This document shows, piece by piece, positions 1-9,096 of a DNA stretch of 16,360 nt. A program made the position numbers and the translations under genes. The notes under the pieces are model-generated. The model did no database searches. It saw only the letters and a list, made by a program, of their open reading frames with translations, and was not told the DNA's origin. Origin of the DNA: Trachelipus rathkii (Eukaryota > Arthropoda > Malacostraca > Isopoda > Trachelipodidae); NCBI GenBank assembly GCA_015478945.1, contig JABUQX010014144.1:17501-33860 (forward strand). The letters run 5' to 3'. The stretch's first letter is position 1. Each line of letters starts with the position of its first letter.

Positions 1-210
1 TAAAATGTGGAGAGGGTAGAAGAGAGAGAATAGGACAGAAAGACACTCGTTTAGATATATGTTTGAGCATCGTTAAACGGGTAGAAGTCCGACGAAAGAG
101 GACTTCCACGATGAGAGAATTGGCCGGGGCCGTGAGATGATGACAGGGTAGACAAATGAGAAGGCAGAGGAGACGAGGCGTGGAGCGAGACGAGGAGGGG
201 TGGTAGCCGA
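1..210. other. Purine-rich non-coding segment
   Basis: The plus strand is dominated by G and A (tracts of GAGAG, GAGGAG and GGGG type), most strongly from about 110 to 205. No open frame of useful length or protein motif was seen. The segment ends abruptly where a TA-rich island begins at about 211. It could be a decayed GA-type simple repeat or part of a longer element cut by the window edge. Confidence 0.5.
81..109. repeat. Short inverted repeat (hairpin)
   Basis: Arms GTAGAAGTCC (81-90) and GGACTTCCAC (100-109) are complementary with one mismatch and enclose a 9-nt loop. The inner 7 bp are perfect. Nothing nearby suggests a function. A hairpin this short can arise by chance. Confidence 0.45.
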
Positions 211-487
211 TATATAGTATATATATATTAATATAATATATTATATATATATATTAATATATATATATATAATATATATTAGTATATATGAACGTATAGT
301 TATATAGTATAGTAGTATATATTATAATTATCTATTATTTAGAATAAATACCTTCTCTAAAATAATAATATAGAGGAAGATTTATGCTTACTTTTCACAA
401 TGGAATCTACAATTTAGAAAGATTATATATAACATATATTTACACAAATTATATATATTATATATATTATTATATAATACTATAAAA
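211..487. repeat. TA-rich island 1
   Basis: Imperfect alternating TA sequence runs from 211 to about 335 and again from about 421 to 487. The roughly 85 bp between them is AT-rich but more complex. Interruptions are mostly TAGTA or TAATA steps rather than other bases. The block is a low-complexity repeat with no coding content. Confidence 0.85.
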
Positions 488-502
488 TCATGGTAAATCA
501 AC

Positions 503-541
503 GAGAGAGAGATAGACAGAGAGACAGACAGACAGACAGAC
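503..541. repeat. GA / GACA microsatellite
   Basis: A GAGA run passes through GATAGACAGAGA into about five GACA units ending near 541. Compound GA/GACA tracts of this kind are ordinary simple repeats in arthropod genomes. The array is short enough to be polymorphic. Confidence 0.9.
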
Positions 542-1189
542 ACTACTCGAAGCTTAAGCTAGTATTTAACATGCAATAATATAATTTGATATGCTTTATT
601 TACAAATCTTTATTTAAATTTTCCAAATAAAGGCTAATTATAACCATCATTTTCAAGTTTGACAATTAAATTCTACATTCTCTTTTTATTTTTAAATTCA
701 TATGGTTCAATATAATACTGACATTAAATTATTTCTTTCTATTTTTTAGTTATCTTTAGAATATATTTATATTTAGTGTCATTATATAAAGTTTAGAAAT
801 AACATACCCTCATGAAAGACACTAGCGCACTAAAGACTTAATCCCATATACGATCACCAACGATTTCAATTGCACTAGCCACCGTTAACATATCATTCAC
901 AAATATTCCCATACTACACCTATGCATTATCACGTTCCCAATTTTCCATGCCGAGGAGAAAGCCAAGATATTATCTCTAAAGTATTAAAACACAGACACT
1001 TATTCAAGCTGCTCACCATGCATCTAGCATAACTTTACACAGAAAACTGTCCTCACTCACAACCAGTAACCTTGGCTCTTATGCTACAATATTACTTTCA
1101 AAAACCCCTCCTTTTAACACCCTGCCAAATCTTCTACCAATCCTCTCAGAGACTCTCTTCAGATTTCGCCACACAAACCAAATCATGTG
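542..1189. other. Stretch with no recognisable feature
   Basis: This 650 bp segment is AT-rich up to about 800 and more balanced from 810 to 1180. Stop codons are frequent in all frames, and no transposon, RNA gene or repeat was recognised. The 1040-1180 part is relatively C-rich on the plus strand, with CT/CC runs. It may be unique intergenic or intronic DNA. Confidence 0.5.
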
Positions 1190-1312
1190 TAATATATATA
1201 TATAATAGTAATATATTATATGTAATAATATATAGTTATACTTAACAAAATTTAATGAATAATATATACCAGGGTATATAGTATATTATATATATAGTAT
1301 ATATATATAGGT
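1190..1312. repeat. TA-rich island 2
   Basis: Imperfect TA dinucleotide sequence with TAATA and TAGTA interruptions. It is broken by about 30 bp of more complex AT-rich sequence (around 1236-1272). Confidence 0.85.
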
Positions 1313-1694
1313 ACTACAACGATAGATGCTCAGTGGAGTTGGCCGCTCGCATTTCCCACTCGCAGTTGCGTCGCCCTTGTAATACAGAGGTGCCCATTGT
1401 TCGCGCATGAATTTTGCATGTGAGCATTGAAAAATCCCAGACTTGTTCTTTGTGAGGTATGCCTCCTTCTTTCCAGCCCCTTTTGTTCTGTGGGAAACTC
1501 CTTGATATCTTCTGTTTTTCCAACTGTGATTTAATATTCCTCTCATGAATAAAACCCATGCATGCGACTCACCTAAAGATTTGCGTTAGGCATATGGGCT
1601 TGGGGGTTCAGTATTATTTCTTGATCAGCCTCCTGAAAGAGACCCAGCCGTGGTAGGTTCTGTGTAATCTTGTAAATAAGTGAATACATAAGAA
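1313..1694. other. Mixed-composition segment, no gene assigned
   Basis: A balanced-composition segment of about 380 bp lies between two TA-rich islands. Two overlapping minus-strand frames (81 and 86 codons) are open here, but neither resembles a known family, and one starts its usable length at a TA-rich edge. A 60-bp minus-strand interval at 1573-1632 is bounded by good acceptor- and donor-like splice sites (see findings). Function unknown. Confidence 0.45.
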
Positions 1695-2395
1695 ATATAT
1701 ATACTATGATAATATATATAATTATATAATATATAAATATAATAATATTTATAGTATAATATAAATAATCATATATAAATATATAATTATATAGATATAT
1801 ATAATAGTATATATTATATATATAAGAGTATAGTATATATATATTAATAATTATATATACTAAATTGCATAAATAGTTTTTCTAAAAATGCTGACGAAGA
1901 CATGAGAATGTGAGAACTTTGATATAGAGGTTTAATCTGAATATAGTTGAAATATAGATATTATAGCTGTATATGTTCGTATATATTATATATAAATATA
2001 CTTTATATATAATTATAATATAATATTATATATTATATATAGTTCATATATTATATTAATATATATGTATATATATAAGATATATATATATATATATATG
2101 TAATGATATATATAATAACTTTGTAATTAATATTTATCTTTATCAAAACATGATACAAAATAAGATAAGGAACATTATAATTATATATTGATGCAGCTGA
2201 ATTCTAATAGTAGTATTATACATTATTATTATAAATTTTATTTATAAATAGATTTATATTAAAAATTATAGTAATTTTAGGTATTAGTTTTAAAAATATA
2301 TGTAATAATTATATATATTATAGTATATAGTATTATGATATTGATATATTATATATTATATATATAATATATATTAATATATAATATATTCGCTT
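1695..2395. repeat. TA-rich island 3 (three sub-blocks)
   Basis: TA-dominated sequence lies at about 1695-1862, 1970-2120 and 2290-2395. The sub-blocks are separated by roughly 105 and 170 bp of non-repetitive but AT-rich DNA (1863-1969 and 2121-2289). Those spacers hold no recognisable feature. Confidence 0.8.
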
Positions 2396-2686
2396 GGACA
2401 TTTTTATAGCTTGGGGGTCGCTAGATTATCCATTAAACCTTTCACAATTTAAATTCAAGAGCTTGTTTTTAAAAGATATAAGAATTTTTTATTTATATGG
2501 TTTGCATATCCCAGAAAATTTTAACCACCATTTATCTAAAAAGTAAATAAAGAACAAATAAACAAACCAAACACAATAGATGAGGATACCTTTAATCTTC
2601 TTCCTCCACCCTTTTTCCCTTTCTCCTCCCCCCCGAATATCAAGGACCCTTACGAGCCATTCAAAGGATTAAATGAAATTACAGAC
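2396..2686. other. Non-repetitive spacer with pyrimidine tract
   Basis: About 290 bp with no open frame of interest. A plus-strand tract at about 2597-2632 is almost purely C/T and contains a run of eight Cs. It resembles a long polypyrimidine tract but is not followed by any supportable exon. Confidence 0.45.
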
Positions 2687-2921
2687 ATTATATATATATT
2701 ATATATAATATATATTATATATATTTATTTAATATATATATATAATATATAAATATATATACTATCTATAATATTATATTATATATATATATAGTAATAT
2801 ATATATATAATATATATATCTTATATTAATTAATTATATATATTATATAATATATTTAATATATTAACTATATTATATATATATATATTATTTTATATAC
2901 TATTATATATATATATATATA

Positions 2922-2969
<48 letters not shown>

Positions 2970-3305
2970 TATAGTATAATATTATATATATATATTAATA
3001 AATATAAATAGTAGTATATAAATAATATATAGATATATATATGTATTAATTATATACTGTATAATTTAATATAATATAATATATAGTAGTTAATCTAAAC
3101 TCTATAGTATATATTTTTTTTTAATAAAGTGAGTATATACATATAATATTATGATAATATATAGATATATTAATATAATATAATAGATATATATATATAT
3201 ATGTTATAGTATTAGATTATATTATTATATACTATATATATATATTATATATATATATATAGGTAATTAGTTATGAGATATGTATATATATATAGGATAT
3301 ATGAT
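2687..3305. repeat. TA-rich island 4, long
   Basis: About 620 bp of nearly pure A/T. It includes an uninterrupted alternating TA run of about 41 bp at 2924-2964. A 10-T run interrupts it near 3113-3122, and the end is AT-rich with a few G bases. There is no coding content. Arrays of this kind can extrude cruciforms and are difficult to sequence, so its length should be treated with caution. Confidence 0.9.
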
Positions 3306-3640
3306 TTAGATTAATTTAAAAACCGAATTATATTTAATATAAAAAGGGGGGGACATTTAAAAGCCTACAGAAACTAGTTAAAACGCTGTGCTAACGTTCG
3401 TCCAAACTAATACATGCTGACCTCTTTCAGAGCAAGAAGAGGCAATGTTACTACTTTGTTGAGACGAAACGTTTAGCACGAAGTCGTTTAATTTAAGTTT
3501 GTGCATTTTTAAATATCCCCCTTATTAATTAGGAGATATTATAGTAGTTTTAAATAATTATCATATTTATTCGGAGTTCGAGTTGTTAGAGTGTTTGCAA
3601 TAGTACTCCTTAAAAAACAAAAATTGTTATTCTCGTTATA
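3306..3640. other. Non-repetitive spacer with inverted repeat
   Basis: About 335 bp of moderate AT content with no open frame of note. It starts with a G7 run near 3346-3352 and contains the inverted repeat at 3376-3492. No TE protein or RNA gene was recognised. Confidence 0.45.
3376..3492. repeat. Imperfect inverted repeat
   Basis: The left arm (about 3376-3400) contains TGCTAACGTTCG. The reverse complement of the right arm (about 3465-3492) contains TGCTAAACGTTTCG, so the arms match apart from single-base indels. Both also carry an adjoining TTAAAACG / TTAAACG. The arms enclose about 64 nt. This could be a folded-back remnant of a small non-autonomous DNA transposon, but no target-site duplication was seen. 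Confidence 0.4.
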
Positions 3641-3770
3641 AGTTATATATATTATAGTAGATTATATATTGCATACGTTATATATAATTATAATAATTAA
3701 TATTATATAATATAAGTTATAATATATTATATATTTAGTATACTATATATATTATAGGTAGTATATGTAA
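3641..3770. repeat. TA-rich island 5
   Basis: About 130 bp of imperfect TA repeat with TAATTATAATA and TAGTATA interruptions and one short GC-containing break near 3671-3679. Confidence 0.8.
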
Positions 3771-4490
3771 AGAACTGTAGCCTGATTGAGCATCTGACCA
3801 TTCGTCGGTAGAGAAAGTAAACTTTGATGATTGTTTGATAGAGGTTATTAGTTTTAAAACTGAAGTTTAAACACAGTAACACATGCTCTCACAAAGAATA
3901 TATCAGTAGTATTTCTATTGACGTAATTGGTGTAAAGGGACCGTTCCTTTCATTAGCCTTACAAAGTCAAGAGCTTCAACGAGAAAAAACGGATGATCGT
4001 CCATTACTGTCATTTCTGCAATTTTTCTACCCATCCATTGTCTTTTATCTTTTTTAGCTTACCATATATTTGTATTTTATCTAAAAGTTTCAAAAGTAAT
4101 CTGTTTCATTCATAAGGCTGATATAGGAGATCCTTTACCTTTTACTCGTCTATTTTTCCACCTCTTCCTTTTCCACAGTAATATATTTTTCCTTGTGTTT
4201 GCTGCTTAGATGTCTTCCAAAAGACAGATGTCGTTCTTTCTTTCAAGAATAATTACGATTGCAAAGTATATCTTTTGCGGTCTCATATAATACAATATTG
4301 AAATAATCCCAAACCACACTGGATGAGGATGCCAATATGCAATTGTTTCAACAGATGATAGTGAGGGTCTACAGTATACTATATACTCACACGTACCAGT
4401 CTATCAATATTGTTGGACTTCGAATGTGTCTCAAATTACTACCACGACCTCACAAAGCCAGCTAAATTTTTCAACCAGTTCCATCGAACC
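3771..4490. other. Stretch with no recognisable feature
   Basis: About 720 bp of moderately AT-rich sequence without simple repeats. Every frame is interrupted often, and no TE domain, tRNA-like box or conserved motif was recognised. A small GTCTT..AAGAC hairpin flanked by a repeated AGATGTC lies around 4208-4229 and is probably chance. Confidence 0.5.
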
Positions 4491-4562
4491 TTTTTATATA
4501 TTATATTTATATATTTTATATATTATATTTTATATTTTATATTTTTATATATTTTTATATAC
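4491..4562. repeat. T-rich TATATTT repeat
   Basis: About 70 bp with only A and T, but with T clearly in excess on the plus strand (units such as TATATTT, TATTTTA and TTTTTATATA). This differs from the strand-symmetric TA islands elsewhere. The open frames that cross it are compositional. Confidence 0.75.
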
Positions 4563-4585
4563 CTTATTCGCATGTGTCCGAGCGA

Positions 4586-4732
4586 GAATGCGAACAATTA
4601 ATTTGTAATATTCGTGAATACGATTAACCTATTTTTAGTATTCAAGAATGCGAATGTGAAAGTGATTAAATTTTTTTAATATTCGAGAATAAGAATGTGA
4701 GTACGAATGTTGAAAACCAAGCGAATATTCGG
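4586..4732. repeat. Degenerate 30-46 bp minisatellite, four copies
   Basis: Four diverged tandem copies start at 4586, 4616, 4646 and 4687, with lengths of about 30, 30, 41 and 46 bp. Each begins with GAAT followed by a purine-rich GCGAA/AAGAA-type core. Each ends in TATTCG/TATTCA just before the next GAAT. The first three contain an AT-rich centre with ATTAA and runs of T. The last copy ends with GCGAATATTCGG at about 4721-4732. A TA-rich island follows almost directly. Confidence 0.6.
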
Positions 4733-4739
4733 TCTATCT

Positions 4740-4786
<47 letters not shown>

Positions 4787-5537
4787 TATATATATATATA
4801 TATATATTTAAATATATATATTATATATATATATAAATATGATATATATATAATATAAATATATTATATATAATAAATATATATATAATATAACATATAA
4901 TATATAAATAAATAATATATAAGTAATATATCTATATAGTATATAAAATTATATATATAGATTTTATATAAATATATATAAATATATATTATATATACTC
5001 TGATATACTAGAGAATATTATAATTGATATATACAGTATCAGTATATTAATTATATATAGATATATATATTAAAATATGATAGTAATAGTATATAATATA
5101 TAATGTAATATATATATTATATATAATATATATATATCATATAACTATATAATAATATATATAATAACTTAATATATATAATAATATTATAATATATAAT
5201 TATTTATATAATATATATATATATATAATAATATACACATATATATATATATCAATATACTATAATATATATATATATATATATATATCATATTAAATAT
5301 ATATATATATATATATGATAATATATAATATAAATACGGTATATATAGTATTATATATATATATATATAATATATATAGTAAAGTATATATTAATATATA
5401 TATATTAATTATATATTATTATTATATAGCACAGTGGAGTAGCTAGGACTATTATTAAAATACCGCTAAATACTAATATATATCAAAGATGTAGATAATA
5501 TAAATATATATATATATATTAATATATATACTATATA
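4740..5537. repeat. TA-rich island 6, very long
   Basis: About 800 bp of TA-dominated DNA. It starts with an uninterrupted alternating TA run of about 42 bp (4742-4783). It is broken only by about 68 bp of complex sequence at 5428-5495. It abuts the A-rich tail of the SINE on its right. Confidence 0.9.
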
Positions 5538-5540
5538 CTG

Positions 5541-5742
5541 TTCTTTTTTTTTTTTTTATTTTACAGAGATAAAACACCAACCACGGGCAGAGCCCTAATC
5601 AGGAGGAGCGTGTTACTCTTTTTAACGCTCCGAGCAGGACGAGCCAGCCCCAAGGAAGAACGCTCACATTCTCCACCCGACCAGTTGCGAACCGGACCCT
5701 CGCTTTGTTTGAGTGGCTCTAACTACTGAGCTATTGGGCGCT
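5541..5742 (-). mobile_element. tRNA-derived SINE, minus strand
   Basis: Read on the minus strand, the element starts at about 5742 with AGCGCCCAATAGCTCAG. It carries an RNA polymerase III A-box (TAGCTCAGTAG, 5733-5723) and, 29 nt further, a B-box-like GGTTCGCAAC (5693-5684). This is the spacing found in tRNA genes. A body of about 110 nt without tRNA similarity follows, and the element ends in an A-rich tail (plus-strand T run at about 5541-5558). Head, body and A tail together are the classic tRNA-related SINE structure. The body also folds: GGAGCG at 5605-5610 pairs with CGCTCC at 5626-5631. The B-box is imperfect and a functional tRNA fold is unlikely, so this is not a tRNA gene. No clear target-site duplication was found because both flanks are AT repeat. 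Confidence 0.72.
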
Positions 5743-6290
5743 TTTATATATAATAAATATGAAAATATATAAACAAAAATTAAAAAAATATATATACATA
5801 CATATACACACATTCACAGTCTAATACAATAATAAAGTATACATCGTCTTTAACATATAATACTGAACTATACAAATCACATAGCATTATTATGCACAAC
5901 TACATTTATTCATTATCAACCATCTACCATTATCGTTATCATCATACAATTATAATCAGTTAGTATTAATTACCATCACACACACTTTCATTATTAATAC
6001 TATATTAATCATTAACTAATCATCATTATACTACTATAATTCATTAACACTATCATCACCTACTATAATATTATCTATATTACTACTGATCCCCCATATT
6101 ATCTACTATACCATACCATCATCATTATTAATACCATTACTATCATTATTACCAATTTACTTATATAATCATTTATTCAACACCATTATTATTATACTTA
6201 ATTCTTATTATTCACTATCACTAATCACATCACTATCACATGTATGATCATTAATTATAATATCATTATCACCCTCTTGTATGTGTACCA
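5743..6290. repeat. Decayed ATT/ATC trinucleotide repeat, G-depleted
   Basis: After a short TA/CATA stretch to about 5820, the plus strand becomes a rhythmic mixture of ATT, ATC, CATT and CATCAT words with very few G bases over about 470 bp. It contains clusters such as CATCATCATTATTA near 6117-6130. The C-over-G strand asymmetry and loose 3-bp rhythm point to a degenerate ATT/ATC array. No coding potential is evident. Confidence 0.7.
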
Positions 6291-6818
6291 TATAATAGAA
6301 TCGATTCTTCATGGTAAGAATATTGAATTGAAACAGTTGGATTCTCCACCCCAGTCATGGATAATAATGACCCGCTTCAATGGGAAGCGAAGACTCTCAT
6401 CCTAAAATTCCATTGTGCTACATGTAATTCAAGCATAGCAATTTTGCAGTGATAAAGTATTGAAATTAATTTTCATTTTCAAAGAAGTACTCGTTGAGTC
6501 CATACCTTTTCACATTGATTTAAATTTGTCAATTTTAGTAATTTTCGCAAATAAAATAATTTTTTTTTCATTGAAAATTAAATGTTAAAAATACAAAAAA
6601 TATTTAATTTCAATTTTTCACTGCCTTAAATATACCTATTCCAAATTGCGAGCTCTTTCTCTTTATAATGTCTTCTCCCCGCAAAGTCATTGCCTCAACC
6701 AGTGTGTTAACAATCATTCTTCAGACCTCTGCTGCTTCTCCTCGTTGCTTATGTTCCTCTTGTGTTCTTCTCCAATCCTCTAAATCTTCCTTGCGACTAC
6801 CAAGACAACGTCAGCTCA
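6291..6818. other. Stretch with no recognisable feature
   Basis: About 530 bp of AT-rich unique-looking sequence. A 76-codon plus-strand frame opening at 6668 runs straight into the next TA-rich island. Only its first 50 or so codons lie in complex sequence, and these are Ser/Leu-rich from a CT-rich strand. No homology was recognised. Confidence 0.5.
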
Positions 6819-6838
6819 ATATATATATATTAAAAATA

Positions 6839-6876
<38 letters not shown>

Positions 6877-7206
6877 ATATAGATATATAATAATATAATA
6901 TAAATATATATATAAAATATATATATATAATATATATATACTATATATTATATCTATAGCTATTAATATATATATAGATTATATATATATATATATAATA
7001 ACAATATATCATATTATTAATATTAATTTAATATATATAAATATATATATAATATATTAATATATCATATATATATATATATATATAGTATAGAGTATAT
7101 ATATATATAGTATTTATTATTATATATATATATATATAATATATAATTCCTATATAATATATTATAGTATATTAATATATAATAATAAATATACGTAGTA
7201 TTCTAT
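6819..7206. repeat. TA-rich island 7
   Basis: About 390 bp of almost pure A/T with many uninterrupted alternating TA runs of 12-22 bp and rare single C or G bases. Confidence 0.88.
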
Positions 7207-7624
7207 ATCATATCATATAGTGAAGAGATTAATGAAATTTGCAACGAAACAAACGGTTTCCTAACGAAAATTTTATAATAAACTACCCGAATATAATGGC
7301 ACAACTGCCCAAACGAAAAGAGTCAAGGTCTCGCTTTCTTAGGATTCATTCGCAGAATATGAGGAAAATATTTATTCAATCTCACGCGACCTAGGTAGGC
7401 AAGTTAAGCAGTAGATAGGCAGGCAAAGTTATTTCACACAATCATTTTTTATTTATATTTCTTTAAGATTTTGTATTTTAATTTTTTTTATGGTTTCTTA
7501 TTATATTAACATTTTTTTTAATATTCTTTGAGTTTTTGTTTTTAAAAATTATTAATTATGTCTAAAAATAGAGAAAGGTGCACTGCCTACCCAGTCCTAT
7601 ATCACTTAACTATCACTGATAATA
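7207..7624. other. Non-repetitive spacer with a small duplication
   Basis: About 420 bp without recognisable genes. An imperfect direct repeat, TAGGTAGGCAAGTTA (7392-7406) and TAGGCAGGCAAAGTTA (7416-7431), suggests a short local duplication. Several runs of T around 7445-7520 make the right half low in complexity. Confidence 0.45.
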
Positions 7625-7740
7625 ATTATATATATAGTATCATAGCCATTATAATAGTATATAATATATATTAATATATGCATATAATATATATATATAT
7701 ATAACAGTAATATAATACTATATATAATAGATTATACATT
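7625..7740. repeat. TA-rich island 8
   Basis: About 115 bp of imperfect TA repeat. Its right edge coincides with the point at which the transposase remnant becomes recognisable. Confidence 0.8.
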
Positions 7741-7743
7741 AAA

Positions 7744-8076
7744 GGAGCAATGGCTCACACTTCGAGGGCACCGATGGCTGTTTTGATAGACCACTTCCCG
7801 GAGCGCCTCATCTCTCATACGGGGCGATTGAGTGGCCATTCCCGCTCCCCCGATTTGCGCCCTTGCGACTTCTTTCTGTGGTGCTATCTTGACTAAATCG
7901 CCGCTTTATGTCAACCTTCCGAGCACCCTAACCAACCTAAGGCAAACAGCAAGGGCAAAGTATTGCCTACATCCCACTGCTAAACTTATAAGCTGGTCTG
8001 AAAATCGCCAGAAAATCGGCCTATTCAGTGATAATGGACATGGATTAGGGACTATCTGATGATGATATTTCAAAAA
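7744..8076 (+). pseudogene. Mariner-like transposase, C-terminal fossil (possibly DD41D type)
   Basis: This is a broken piece of an IS630/Tc1/mariner transposase, the enzyme that cuts and joins the element at TA target sites. In the frame starting at 7744 it reads GAMAHTSRAPMAVL, then HFPERLIS, then SPDLRPCDFFLWCYL, up to a TAA at 7894-7896. These are the conserved blocks around the second and third catalytic residues. The similarity then continues in the next frame, with LYVNLPSTLTNL (about 7904-7940) and later NGHGLGTI (about 8033-8056). After another frame change it ends near ISKT, like the usual IIFKT terminus. The residue before GA should be the second catalytic Asp but is Lys here, at the island edge. 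From that place to the Asp of CDFFLW there are 41 intervening residues, the spacing known from the rosa (DD41D) mariner group. The DNA-binding half and first Asp are absent. It is inactive unless the breaks are sequencing errors. Confidence 0.78.
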
Positions 8077-8195
8077 CTCGTGTAAAACATACTTTAGATA
8101 TGTACCTCAACATTATCAATTAAAAATAAGATTCAGATTATAACATGTGTTTTTATTGAGGTTTTGCTAACAAAGGAAGTATGTTGCGACCCTAT
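8077..8195. other. Probable 3' non-coding part of the mariner element
   Basis: About 120 bp lie between the end of the transposase similarity and the next TA-rich island. In mariners the coding region is normally followed by a short untranslated tail and a terminal inverted repeat. The sequence near 8178-8195 (ATGTTGCGACCCTAT region) would be in the right place for that repeat. No 5' partner exists in this window, so the element end cannot be fixed. Confidence 0.3.
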
Positions 8196-8350
8196 ATAAT
8201 CTATATATCTATAATATAAAATATAATAATAAATAATAGTATATATAATATATATATATATATTATATATTATATATAGTTATATATATATAGTATATAC
8301 TATATATAAAGTAATATATATTAATAAATATATAATATAATAGTATAAGT
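8196..8350. repeat. TA-rich island 9
   Basis: About 155 bp of TA-dominated imperfect repeat between the transposase remnant and a GC-rich island. Confidence 0.82.
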
Positions 8351-8530
8351 ATCAAGGTGGTCACTTCCCTTCTTAGTCTCGCTAGTCGCTAGTCCCGGCT
8401 CCGACCGGACTACAGAATAGGTGCGACTCATCGAGGTGCGGAAGTCGTCAGGAACATTAGCGGAGCTTGCACTGTGCGGATCAATAAAAGCTTTCGCCTC
8501 TGGTCCGGCACCTTTTTGAAAATAAAGTAT
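8351..8530. repeat. GC-rich island, dispersed repeat copy A
   Basis: About 180 bp of GC-richer sequence sits in AT-rich surroundings. It has a tandem GCTAGTC pair near 8380-8393 and several GTGCG words. Four words occur in the same order in the second GC-rich island: AATAGGTGCGA (8416-8426), CGAGGTGC (8432-8439), TAGCGGA (8458-8464) and CCTCTGGT (8497-8504). The minus strand is open for 70 codons across it (8533-8324) without a family match. This is most likely a diverged dispersed repeat of unknown class. Confidence 0.5.
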
Positions 8531-8810
8531 AAGTTACTTCTCAAGATTCTATTGGTTATAAAAAAAAAATAATTTTATTTAATTTATAATCTAATTGATA
8601 TTTTAGTAAGAACTTATTTTTCTTTAATACTTAATACTTCCTACAACCTAGTCTCACTATCCTTCATGACCATAATACTATTCTAAATATACTTTTAAAT
8701 TGATTGATAGAGCTGAAAATGTTTATTAAACCTTTAACTAAATCTTTAATTAATTAATTGTTGCTATAAGAGAACTAGGCAATATTTACAACGAATTGTG
8801 TATAAAGCAA
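8531..8810. other. Stretch with no recognisable feature
   Basis: About 280 bp of AT-rich complex sequence with runs of A and T, including AATTAATTAATTG near 8748-8760. All frames are closed frequently. Confidence 0.5.
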
Positions 8811-9096
8811 ATATATACTATGTTAGTATTAATATAATTATCATATGATATATATACTATATAATATTATAATATATAATTAATATAATATATATATACT
8901 ATATATATATAATATATAATATATAATAAATAGTATATTGGTAGTCTAATCTCTTGATTAATAAAATATTATATTTATATAGTAATAATATATGTATATA
9001 ATTGTATTATCATAGTATAATTTTGTTGTGTTATATTAGGATTATATATATATATAGTATATATATATATATATAATATATTATATATAGATACTA
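8811..9096. repeat. TA-rich island 10
   Basis: Imperfect TA repeat in two parts, about 8811-8940 and 8960-9096, divided by a short complex segment with TCTAATCTCTTGATT. Confidence 0.82.

Noticed and set aside
1286..1559. Overlapping minus-strand frames of 81 and 86 codons
   Set aside because: Two frames are open over the same DNA. One ends in TA repeat, neither resembles a known protein, and their length is within chance expectation.
4410..4608. Two overlapping plus-strand frames of 60-63 codons
   Set aside because: Most of each frame is the translation of the T-rich TATATTT repeat, giving Phe/Ile/Tyr/Leu runs that only imitate a membrane segment.
5684..5742. Functional tRNA gene within the SINE head
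   Set aside because: The acceptor ends do not pair, the B-box departs from consensus, and a non-tRNA body with an A-rich tail follows directly.
6668..6898. 76-codon plus-strand frame
   Set aside because: Its last third is translated TA repeat (Ile/Tyr runs). The first part shows no family similarity.
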